Of a stretch of DNA of 8,157 nucleotides, positions 1-5,494 are shown piece after piece (the stretch's first letter is position 1; each line of letters begins with the position of its first letter). The notes beneath the pieces were generated by a model. That model was not told where the DNA came from and did no database searches. It saw nothing but the letters and a program-made list of their open reading frames with translations. The translations under genes and the position numbers were made by a program. Source of the DNA: Alphaproteobacteria bacterium (GTDB taxonomy: Bacteria; Pseudomonadota; Alphaproteobacteria; Micavibrionales; Micavibrionaceae); NCBI GenBank assembly GCA_023140905.1, contig JAGLKS010000105.1, forward strand, positions 1 through 8,157, in the 5' to 3' direction.

Positions 1-2
1 CG

Positions 3-536
3 ATAACGCTTGAGCAATGCGTACATACACAGCCCGATCCTGCCAATCAACAAAAAGCTCGCCTTTATTTTTCACCGATAAAGAAGCAGCGTATGGATAT
101 CCTGATCGAAAAAGCTGTAGAGCTTGGCGTAACCTCTCTGCATCCGGTTCTTATGCACAGAACAGTACTGCGTAAAATCAATGAAGAGCGCATACACGCC
201 CAAATCATCGAGGCTGCCGAGCAATGCAAAAGAATGGATATCCCAGAGCTTTATCCCGTACAAACATTTGATGTGCTGTTAAGTAATAAGGAAATAACAC
301 CACCGCTTTATGCTTGCATAGAACGCAAAAGCCAAAACGAGACCCGGCATTTAAACACCTATACCACTGGAAAAGACACAGGCTTTCTTATTGGCCCGGA
401 AGGTGGATTTGATGATAAGGAAGTTGCCGATCTTCTAGCCCATAAATCCATTATACAGACAAGCCTCGGAGAAACTATATTACGCGCAGAAACAGCGGCA
501 ATCGCTTGTTTATCATGGGCACATCTAACTCAATAA
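3..536 (+). CDS. rsmE: 16S rRNA (uracil-1498-N3)-methyltransferase RsmE, 5'-truncated by the window edge
   Basis: RsmE is a SPOUT-class (trefoil knot) methyltransferase that uses S-adenosylmethionine to methylate N3 of U1498 in 16S rRNA of the small ribosomal subunit. The frame is open from base 3, giving 177 residues; the family is usually about 240-250 residues, so roughly the first 65-70, including most of the N-terminal PUA-like domain, lie outside the window. Visible hallmarks are SPIKKQRMDILIEKAVELGV near the start of the knot domain, GFLIGPEGGF (the SAM-binding knot loop), and LGETILRAETAAIA near the C-terminus. The internal ATG at 93 is not the start, because conserved family sequence continues upstream of it. 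Nothing looks broken. No gene follows for about 140 bases. Family assignment is secure from the motifs. Confidence 0.96.
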   Translation: MTLEQCVHTQPDPANQQKARLYFSPIKKQRMDILIEKAVELGVTSLHPVLMHRTVLRKINEERIHAQIIEAAEQCKRMDIPELYPVQTFDVLLSNKEITPPLYACIERKSQNETRHLNTYTTGKDTGFLIGPEGGFDDKEVADLLAHKSIIQTSLGETILRAETAAIACLSWAHLTQ

Positions 537-612
537 TTTCCTATTAATAGCTTCTGCCGTATAAACCATGGGGCAGGCTACATTCCACCCGGAACGAGGT
601 CGCAGGAACATT

Positions 613-641
613 TTGATTAAATTGAAAATATGGTGTATCGT
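613..641 (+). promoter_or_regulatory. Candidate sigma70-type promoter for the secreted protein gene
   Basis: TTGATT at 613-618 and TATCGT at 636-641 are separated by 17 bases, each matching four of six consensus positions. This places a start site near 648, about 27 bases before the ATG at 675. A good Shine-Dalgarno (GGAG, 664-667) sits 7 bases before that ATG. The match is moderate, and AT-rich DNA gives such matches by chance. Confidence 0.3.
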
Positions 642-674
642 ATTGGGGTTGTTTGACCTACTTGGAGTTTTTCG

Positions 675-1685
675 ATGAAAACCCTTACTCGTGTTGCGTT
701 CTACGCCTTGGCTTTTGGCTTTGTTCCCTGTTCCTATTCTTATGCGCAAAATTCCGTAGATCCGGCACAGGACATGACCGCCAAAGATGTGGCCGTTGAT
801 CTGGAAAATCAGGATGAACCTCTGACCTTAGAAGAAGCAGACCACGCTATCGCAGCACTTCCTGGTGCAAAAGATGCAGTAAAAGGCCCTATTGATACTC
901 ATGTAGATGGAAATGTTTACGATATTTATGGCCGTCAACTTTCCTATAGAGAAGGCTCCAAAGAATTCCGTACATCTATTGAAACACGCCGTGATAATTT
1001 TGCCGAACCACGCGCTGTACTGATTGAACAATATGAAGAAACACGCGACAAAGTATATGCAGCAGAAACCGCGGCATATCAGCAAAATATTTCAGAAACT
1101 GAACTTACGCATGACAAAGCTGAAAAACAAATCCCTGTAGCAATAACAGAACAACCAAAATTTGAAGCCCCTGCTGTTGAAGTGACTGAAAGTGAAGGCG
1201 TTGGATTAAAAGAACAGGAAATTCCTGAAGGAAAATCAGAAGCTGGTGCTCAGCTTATTAAAAGAAAAGTCATAACAGCTGAAGACGCACCAAAGTTTGA
1301 TCCTGCAAAGCTGAAAGAAAAACCTGAAGCAGTATCAGCAGAAGAATCAAAGACAGAAGAATCAAAACCCGTTCCTGTGAAAAAGCCTGCTCAAGCTGAA
1401 CTAATGCCGGTCCCTACACCAAAGAATGTTCCTGCTATCGAAGATACAAAAGAACCGGTAAAAGCTCATGAAGAAAAAACTGATGTGGAAGAAAATACCC
1501 CACCCTCTCCTGCCAAAGAACAAGCTGAGGAACCAAAAGAAGCTTTGGGCAATAACGCCGTGCTTGAAATTCCAACACCGATCTTCCCTGTAATAGATGA
1601 TAACAGCGAAGAGATAGATAGTCCGTTTGAAAATGACGATCTGGAAATGATACCAGGAATGATACCGGAAATGATGGAAGAATAA
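675..1685 (+). CDS. Secreted acidic Pro/Glu/Lys-rich protein of unknown function
   Basis: I do not recognise this 336-residue protein. The start is well supported: ATG with GGAG 7 bases upstream. Residues 1-24 form a Sec signal peptide (basic MKTLTR, hydrophobic core, likely cleavage SYA|QN), so the product is probably periplasmic or exported. There is a Cys at 19 (FVPC), but it does not fit a lipobox. Residues about 25-140 look like a small folded or helical domain, with VDGNVYDIYGRQLSYREG and a charged helical stretch around EQYEETRDKVYAAET. From about 150 to the end it is low complexity, dominated by Glu, Lys, Pro and Ala, probably disordered and acidic, with a Met-rich tail of MIPG/MIPE/MMEE. 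Such a tail could span the periplasm or bind partners, but that is inference. An inverted repeat covers the stop codon. The gene lies 138 bases after rsmE on the same strand and probably has its own promoter. Confidence 0.85.
   Translation: MKTLTRVAFYALAFGFVPCSYSYAQNSVDPAQDMTAKDVAVDLENQDEPLTLEEADHAIAALPGAKDAVKGPIDTHVDGNVYDIYGRQLSYREGSKEFRTSIETRRDNFAEPRAVLIEQYEETRDKVYAAETAAYQQNISETELTHDKAEKQIPVAITEQPKFEAPAVEVTESEGVGLKEQEIPEGKSEAGAQLIKRKVITAEDAPKFDPAKLKEKPEAVSAEESKTEESKPVPVKKPAQAELMPVPTPKNVPAIEDTKEPVKAHEEKTDVEENTPPSPAKEQAEEPKEALGNNAVLEIPTPIFPVIDDNSEEIDSPFENDDLEMIPGMIPEMMEE
1339..1366 (+). repeat. Two-copy 15-base-period repeat inside the secreted protein gene
   Basis: CAGAAGAATCAAA occurs at 1339-1351 and again at 1354-1366, in frame, encoding EESK-T-EESK. 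This is a small duplication within the low-complexity part of the gene and suggests that this segment grows by slippage. Confidence 0.7.
1647..1682 (+). repeat. 12-base-period repeat encoding the Met-rich C-terminal tail
   Basis: Three 12-base units, ATGATACCAGGA, ATGATACCGGAA and ATGATGGAAGAA, encode MIPG, MIPE and MMEE immediately before the stop codon. The first two units differ at two bases; the third has diverged more. Confidence 0.7.
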
Positions 1686-1710
1686 GCTTTCTAACGAAAC
1701 GTAGCTTATT
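1681..1710 (+). terminator. Inverted repeat over the stop codon of the secreted protein gene; possible weak terminator
   Basis: AATAAGCT (1681-1688) and AGCTTATT (1703-1710) are perfect 8-base complements around a 14-base loop, and the TAA stop (1683-1685) lies in the left arm. The stem is AT-rich and no strong T-run follows, so it is a weak intrinsic terminator at best, or a 3'-end stability element. Confidence 0.35.
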
Positions 1711-1771
1711 TAAGCAATTCATTTTCCAAGTTGGTTTTCTGACGGTACTAACCTTTCCACCATGAGTGATC

Positions 1772-1802
1772 CCCTATCTTAAACTTGAGCTTTTAAGAGG
1801 GA
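1772..1802 (+). promoter_or_regulatory. Hairpin that includes the Shine-Dalgarno of the Lar-like remnant
   Basis: TCTTAAA (1777-1783) pairs with TTTAAGA (1792-1798) around an 8-base loop, and CCC (1772-1774) can pair with GGG (1799-1801) across a 2-base bulge. The ribosome binding site AGAGGGA (1796-1802), 5 bases before the ATG at 1808, is almost wholly in the right arm, so in RNA it would be partly masked. Confidence 0.35.
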
Positions 1803-1807
1803 ACAAC

Positions 1808-1864
1808 ATGTCCGATGAACAGCTTAAACCGTGTCCCCTTTCTTCCGCGCTGCGCTTGTGTTGA
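1808..1864 (+). pseudogene. Truncated remnant resembling the start of a Lar-type restriction-alleviation zinc-ribbon protein
   Basis: ATG at 1808 has a good ribosome binding site and begins MSDEQLKPCP, then reads LSSALRLC and stops at 1862-1864, for 18 residues in all. The opening closely resembles the N-terminus of small phage and mobile-element Lar-family proteins, which typically begin with a few residues followed by LKPCPFCGG, a zinc-binding CxxC. Here the expected FCGG is lost right after the first Cys-Pro. Removing one C from the CCCC run at 1835-1838 restores CPF and extends the frame to a stop at 1890-1892, giving 27 residues with a possible CAC but no proper zinc ribbon. I read it as a decayed or truncated gene end left by a deletion or insertion. 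A chance resemblance of ten residues cannot be excluded. Confidence 0.45.
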
Positions 1865-1947
1865 GATTGGACGATTTAGTATTGATTCCTAAATGTCGGG
1901 GTAGGCTGATCCAATATTCCTATTATGAGTTGGGTGACGTTTAGAAT

Positions 1948-2769
1948 TTAATTTATAATCTCTATGTCTAGACCATATTTATTCGGTAAACGAACTGTTT
2001 GTTTAATAAGAATATCTTTGTTTGATGTATCAATTATTTTTTTTATAGCTCTTTTATTCTCTTCGGGCATCATACAGCCAAGAATAATTGCGTTAAGTGC
2101 GCCATCTGGAATTGATAGAAAATTTCTATCAGTAATAAGCATCTCATATTTAGGCAGTTTTGTTGACTTCTCTAGGGCAATAAGTCTGTATTCATCTTCG
2201 TATTCCCAATCTTTAGATTTGGTCGTCATTGCTTTCACATTTGTATCTGTGCTATTGTCCGTTAGCTCGAACGGAGGGTAGTTTTCTTCATAATCAACTT
2301 TTAAAGCTCCGCAGAACACCTCATTAGGTACTTTAAACTCAAGGCAAACACCTGTGTGTTTCCCTGCATAATGTCCCCACATTAATGGACAAGAAGGCTT
2401 GGTTGTTAAGCAGTACAATCTGTATTGTTTATTTATATCTTCAGCTATGCCTTCCGAAGTTTTGTTCATAAGTGCTTTTAACTTTTCTGGATTTACATTC
2501 AGTTTCTTGATCGCAGTTTCGATATTAATTCCACCGCCATCTGGGTAAGCTTTTTGGTGCGTCTGAACATAGTAATCTATAACGTCTTTTCTGATCATTG
2601 GATCATCTACATTAGAGTAAAAATATGGTTTACAATCCCATGGGTCATTAAAATCGCTGGGATTTGATAAAAAAATACGATTATCTTGGATAGTTTGTCT
2701 AAGCCATTCAATTTTGTATTGCTGATAGCGATAGAGCTCCCTAATTCCTAGTTCTTGTGCTGTTTGCAA
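1948..2769 (-). CDS. DUF2971 family protein
   Basis: The 273-residue product has the family pattern in order: LYRY near the N-terminus (residues 12-15), FNDPWDC (40-46), a core YCLTTKPSCPLMWGHYAGKH followed by TGVCLEF (119-145), KDWEYEDEYRLI (186-197) and ILGC (229-232). Conserved His, Trp, Glu and Arg residues suggest an enzyme, but I know of no established activity for DUF2971. There is no signal peptide or membrane segment, so it is probably cytosolic. The start is TTG at 2769-2767, because the frame is closed upstream by TAA and the first internal ATG is at residue 58, inside the domain. A weak GGGA lies 10 bases upstream of the TTG. It is the only complete gene on the minus strand, flanked by gene-poor DNA and a decayed Lar-like gene, which suggests acquisition. 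A defence-related role is a guess from context, not shown by sequence. Confidence 0.88.
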   Translation of the reverse strand: MQTAQELGIRELYRYQQYKIEWLRQTIQDNRIFLSNPSDFNDPWDCKPYFYSNVDDPMIRKDVIDYYVQTHQKAYPDGGGINIETAIKKLNVNPEKLKALMNKTSEGIAEDINKQYRLYCLTTKPSCPLMWGHYAGKHTGVCLEFKVPNEVFCGALKVDYEENYPPFELTDNSTDTNVKAMTTKSKDWEYEDEYRLIALEKSTKLPKYEMLITDRNFLSIPDGALNAIILGCMMPEENKRAIKKIIDTSNKDILIKQTVRLPNKYGLDIEIIN

Positions 2770-2818
2770 CTTTTTATCGTCCCGTTCTATCTTGTTATTT
2801 TATCTGCGCATAAAACTC

Positions 2819-2832
2819 CGGGCGTAAGCCCG
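2819..2832. other. Small GC-rich hairpin with GTAA tetraloop
   Basis: CGGGC (2819-2823), loop GTAA (2824-2827), GCCCG (2828-2832). As plus-strand RNA the loop fits the GNRA stable-tetraloop pattern. Read on the minus strand it is followed by GAGTTTTATG, so it could be a weak terminator upstream of the DUF2971 gene. Its function is not determined. Confidence 0.35.
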
Positions 2833-2909
2833 TAGAGGTTCACTTACACAAATTCAAACCCCGTATTCTTAAATTAATAGGTTCTGACCTTAAAGTAGTT
2901 TCACTTTAG

Positions 2910-2993
2910 ATGCTGGGTTTTTTCTATTCTTTTTCGATAACCAAGCCAGAATATTCGGACTTTGTGGATGAATTCTTAAGAAACGAATTTTAA
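2910..2993 (+). CDS. Possible 27-residue ORF, or a gene-end remnant
   Basis: ATG at 2910 opens a frame reading MLGFFYSFSITKPEYSDFVD and then a charged tail ending in RNEF, stopping at 2991-2993. There is no Shine-Dalgarno, and a TAG lies directly before the ATG in frame. The charged second half looks protein-like, so it may be the tail of a decayed gene, but a chance ORF of this length is common. Very low confidence. Confidence 0.12.
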   Translation: MLGFFYSFSITKPEYSDFVDEFLRNEF

Positions 2994-3007
2994 GTTTGAA
3001 GTCGTAT

Positions 3008-3045
3008 GATCATTGTTTACACTCAGGCGTGGAGTGTGAGTGATC
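3008..3045. promoter_or_regulatory. Compound inverted repeat upstream of the IalB-family gene
   Basis: Two nested arms are seen: GATCA (3008-3012) with TGATC (3041-3045), and ACACTC (3019-3024) with GAGTGT (3032-3037) around a 7-base centre. The arms are separated by an internal loop of 6 and 3 bases. It sits 49 bases before the chosen ATG, with a TATAAA (3056-3061) between them, so it could be an operator for a dimeric regulator or a leader hairpin. Confidence 0.35.
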
Positions 3046-3094
3046 GATTTTATCGTATAAATCCGCAAATAAGAAACAATTTGGAATAATGATA

Positions 3095-3616
3095 ATGGCT
3101 AAAAAGATTTATGTGTATCTGTTCGTTTTTTGCACAATATTCGGGCTTTGGACAATGCCGGTACGCGCTGCAGAACCCCATCAAGTTGGCAAGTTCGGCG
3201 ACTGGACATCCTATGTGTTAACAGAAAAGGGCAGTAAAGTCTGCTATATGGTTAGTAAACCAGTCAAAGCAGAAGGGAAATATACAAACCGGGGAGAAAT
3301 CTTCGCTCTTATTACACACCGTCCTTCCGAAAATACAAAAGATGTCTTCAGCTATATTACCGGCTACACATACAAACAAGGAAGCGACGCTACTGTCACA
3401 ATAGACGGAACACGCTATATGCTTTTTACACAAGAGGATACAGCATGGGCCCCGGATGCAAGTGCTGATGCACGTCTGGCTAAAGCCATACAAAAAGGCT
3501 CCAAAATGGTTGTCCGTGGAACATCTCGCTATGGAACACTAACGACAGACACATACAGTCTAAAAGGCTCAGGCAGTGCTTATAAGAGCATAACAAAAGA
3601 ATGTGGTATCCGATAA
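3095..3616 (+). CDS. Invasion-associated locus B (IalB) family periplasmic protein
   Basis: IalB-family proteins are small secreted proteins widespread in Alphaproteobacteria, named from a Bartonella invasion locus; in most species their molecular role is unknown. The 173-residue product has a Sec signal peptide (MAKKIYVYLF and a hydrophobic core, cleavage near VRAA|EP at 26), then the typical mature start with KFGDW (33-37) followed by a strand carrying Cys50 (KVCYMVS). The last family element is Cys170 in ECGIR at the C-terminus; these two cysteines are the expected disulfide pair. RPSENTKDVFSYITGY and the later GTRYMLF also fit. I chose the ATG at 3095 rather than 3089, because TTGGAAT lies about 9 bases before it but only 3 bases before the earlier one. 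It stands alone: divergent from DUF2971 and 137 bases before the glycosyltransferase start. Confidence 0.88.
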   Translation: MAKKIYVYLFVFCTIFGLWTMPVRAAEPHQVGKFGDWTSYVLTEKGSKVCYMVSKPVKAEGKYTNRGEIFALITHRPSENTKDVFSYITGYTYKQGSDATVTIDGTRYMLFTQEDTAWAPDASADARLAKAIQKGSKMVVRGTSRYGTLTTDTYSLKGSGSAYKSITKECGIR

Positions 3617-3753
3617 AAGTGGTGATTATCTGAAAAACGACTATCCCCGCCGCTAGCGAGGAGAAGTTGGATATTATAGTAATTTGACTTTGCAACACTA
3701 TCCTAGAATTGTGGTAGAAGTCCTTGTAACTTTTGATTTACTTTATTTCCAGA

Positions 3754-4953
3754 ATGAAAAGAAATCCCCATTTCATGAATAAAACCGCAAAAATATTATT
3801 TTTAACCCACGTTGGTAACTTGGGTGGTGCCGAAATAAAAACAATCTCGTGTGCACGTTACTTCAAAAACCGCTGCGAATTTTGTACATTTGATGATGGC
3901 GACATACGCCCCATGCTCAAACAAAACGATATAGCACACGAAATTCTTGAAATGCCCTCAGGATTCAAAAATTTCAAACGCGAGAATAACCCACTTACTG
4001 CGCTTAAAACCCTCCCTCAAGCACTCGGTTTTATTTGGCGTTTAGGTAAAAAATGTAAAAATTACGATATAGTGATTCCCGTATCCCAAAAGTCTTTTGT
4101 CTTTTGTGCTTTAAGCAAAATCATCGCACGAAAACCCATCATCTGGTTTATGAATGATCTACTCTCTCCCGAACATTTCAATCCAAAGCTCATTAAATTC
4201 TTACTTCTTCTTTCCCGCTTTAGCGCAAATCATATTATTGTAAACTCTGAAGCCAGCCTTAAAGCATGGTTAGAATCCGGCGGAACGCATAATAACGTAA
4301 GCGTCATGTATTCTGGCATAGACGTTAACTCATTCACTGCGCAGATTCCCGATGAAAACGCTTTAAAAACCTTAAAGAAAAACTATGCTGGTGAAAATGG
4401 CAAACTCATTGGTCTATTTGGCCGTATATCCACATGGAAAGGGCAAGACGTTTTTCTCAAAGCTCTCGCACGCCTTCCTGAAAATGTACATGGAATCATC
4501 GTTGGCGGTGCGCAATTCGGCGAAGAAAATTACGAAAGTGAACTTAGAAAACTGGCAGAAGAACTCGGAGTTGCGCAACGTGTAACTTTCACAGGCCACA
4601 TAAACAACGTTTCTGCTCTCATGGCTGCATGTGATGTTGTGACCCATTGCTCTACCTCACCGGAACCTTTCGGGCGGGTGATTGTTGAAGCCATGCTTGC
4701 CAAAACTCCAATAATTGCCTCCAGAGCTGGTGGGCCGGAAGAACTCATTTCTCACGAGCAAGATGGATACCTTTATCCTATTGGAAATGATAAAGATTTG
4801 GCGGAAATGATTGAGACATGTTTGAGCAAACATCTCGGCCCGGATGATATTCTCGTCCAATCTGCCTACGATAAGGCCGTAGAAAAATTTAGCGATATTC
4901 AAACAGACAAAACGCTGCTCCAAATTATCGAAAACCTTTCTGGAACAATATAG
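3754..4953 (+). CDS. GT4-type glycosyltransferase (GT-B fold)
   Basis: A retaining glycosyltransferase that transfers a sugar from a nucleotide-sugar donor, most likely in lipopolysaccharide, capsule or another surface glycan. The 399-residue length suits GT4. The N-terminal acceptor domain begins KILFLTHVGNLGGAEI; VNSEAS and YSGIDVNSF mark the interdomain region. The donor domain has GLFGRISTWKGQD with Arg224 and Lys229, which contact donor phosphates in this family. The E-x7-E motif is EPFGRVIVE (Glu304, Glu312), followed by ASRAGGPEEL. There are no transmembrane segments, so it would act at the cytoplasmic face of the inner membrane. The start is uncertain: TTG at 3733, ATG at 3754 and ATG at 3775 are all in frame, and none has a strong Shine-Dalgarno. 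The family core begins just after 3775. No sugar-synthesis or polymer-export genes accompany it, so donor and acceptor cannot be assigned. Confidence 0.93.
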   Translation: MKRNPHFMNKTAKILFLTHVGNLGGAEIKTISCARYFKNRCEFCTFDDGDIRPMLKQNDIAHEILEMPSGFKNFKRENNPLTALKTLPQALGFIWRLGKKCKNYDIVIPVSQKSFVFCALSKIIARKPIIWFMNDLLSPEHFNPKLIKFLLLLSRFSANHIIVNSEASLKAWLESGGTHNNVSVMYSGIDVNSFTAQIPDENALKTLKKNYAGENGKLIGLFGRISTWKGQDVFLKALARLPENVHGIIVGGAQFGEENYESELRKLAEELGVAQRVTFTGHINNVSALMAACDVVTHCSTSPEPFGRVIVEAMLAKTPIIASRAGGPEELISHEQDGYLYPIGNDKDLAEMIETCLSKHLGPDDILVQSAYDKAVEKFSDIQTDKTLLQIIENLSGTI

Positions 4954-5118
4954 TAGTTTCACTCATGAATAGTACAGAAGAATAGTATAAAGAAAAAACC
5001 AGACAAAAAGCCCAAACATTACTTTGCAGAAATTACAACCTTATAGAAAATATGAAACAAAAACACAAAAAGGTGTGGAGAAATACTTGAGAAGCATTCT
5101 TATTAATATGGAAAAATG

Positions 5119-5127
5119 TGTTATACT
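5119..5127 (+). promoter_or_regulatory. Candidate extended -10 promoter
   Basis: TGT followed by TATACT (5122-5127) fits an extended -10 element (TGn plus five of six consensus bases). Only a poor -35 (CTTATT, 5099-5104) lies at 17-base spacing, as is common for extended -10 promoters. A start near 5134 would give a leader of about 20 bases ahead of the GTG at 5154. Confidence 0.35.
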
Positions 5128-5153
5128 GTAATGAGGTTGAAGGAGAAAATAAA

Positions 5154-5228
5154 GTGGTGTATCTCTGCTTTTTTGTATTTTCCTTTGGCTTTCTATATTA
5201 CTTAAATATATCTCAACTTTGTTCTTAA
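5154..5228 (+). CDS. Candidate 24-residue hydrophobic microprotein
   Basis: GTG at 5154 is preceded by AAGGAG (5140-5145) at an ideal 8-base spacing, one of the strongest Shine-Dalgarno sequences in the window. The frame reads MVYLCFFVFSFGFLYYLNIS and stops at 5226-5228. The product would be one short membrane-spanning helix with two cysteines and no basic residues. An extended -10 promoter lies just upstream. Possible readings are a small membrane protein, a type I toxin-like peptide, or a leader peptide for the downstream M23 gene. A chance ORF following a chance Shine-Dalgarno in T-rich DNA is a real alternative, since T-rich DNA automatically encodes Phe and Leu. I recognise no homologue. 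Confidence 0.35.
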   Translation: MVYLCFFVFSFGFLYYLNISQLCS

Positions 5229-5494
5229 TCTACAAAAACACTGATAAAATTCTTATGGATTTCAGCACATTATACAAGAATCAGAAGAGATAAAAATAGA
5301 CAAATTTGAAACGCTTGGAAAAAATCGGAGACTATGATAACCAAGGTCCTGACTCTGAGTTTGAATTTTAATATTGCCATCCGCGAATATGCAAATACAT
5401 TAAAATGTACTGCATGTTGTTATGTGTTATGCCGGTTATCTGCCAGCAATTATGCATTCATAGATATTATTTCGAAAAGGCAAAAAGCAAGAAT

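Larger units (their letters stand above)
2770..3094. other. Gene-poor 325-base spacer between divergent DUF2971 and IalB genes
   Basis: This spacer must hold the promoters of both divergent genes. It contains a 5-base-pair GTAA-loop hairpin (2819-2832), a 6-base inverted repeat TAAAGT/ACTTTA (2891-2908) followed shortly by a T6 run, a 27-codon open frame (2910-2993) and a compound inverted repeat (3008-3045). On the minus strand, a TAAAAT-like -10 lies at about 2802-2797, some 28 bases before the TTG start, without a convincing -35. No tRNA or recombinase gene is visible. Confidence 0.6.
4954..5494. other. Long AT-rich intergenic region
   Basis: About 540 bases separate the glycosyltransferase from the chosen start of the M23 gene. 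Apart from the candidate 24-codon ORF at 5154 with its promoter, I see no convincing gene on either strand. The stretch 5229-5494 is AT-rich and must carry the M23 promoter unless that gene is read from the promoter near 5120; I find no clear -35/-10 pair. The M23 frame is open back to at least 5405, but that part lacks a ribosome binding site. Confidence 0.6.

Noticed and set aside
554..576. CTGCC/GGCAG hairpin after rsmE as a terminator
   Set aside because: Only a 5-base stem with a 13-base loop and no T-run downstream.
828..1085. 85-codon minus-strand ORF inside the secreted protein gene
   Set aside because: It is a shadow of the real gene, with Cys/Phe-rich composition typical of an antisense read and no ribosome binding site context.
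1865..1947. Possible tRNA or att remnant beside the DUF2971 gene
   Set aside because: I could not fold a cloverleaf or find an acceptor or T-arm pattern, and no matching direct repeat was found in the spacer on the other side.
1964..2281. 105-codon plus-strand ORF overlapping the DUF2971 gene
   Set aside because: Antisense shadow. The minus strand carries a recognisable conserved family across the same bases.
3646..3662. CCCCGC-CGCTA-GCGAGG hairpin after the IalB gene as a terminator
   Set aside because: The stem has a mismatch and is followed by AGAAGTTGG, with no T-run.
2894..4963. AGTAGTTTCACT occurs at 2894-2905 and at 4952-4963, a possible attachment-site pair
   Set aside because: By my estimate a 12-base exact repeat is expected about twice by chance in a window of this size, and the copies do not bound a sensible element: the segment between them contains IalB and the glycosyltransferase.
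5087..5131. 14-codon TTG-started ORF with GGAG upstream, just before the microprotein candidate
   Set aside because: Too short, with a weak start codon, and it overlaps the proposed -10 element. Nothing supports coding beyond the GGAG.
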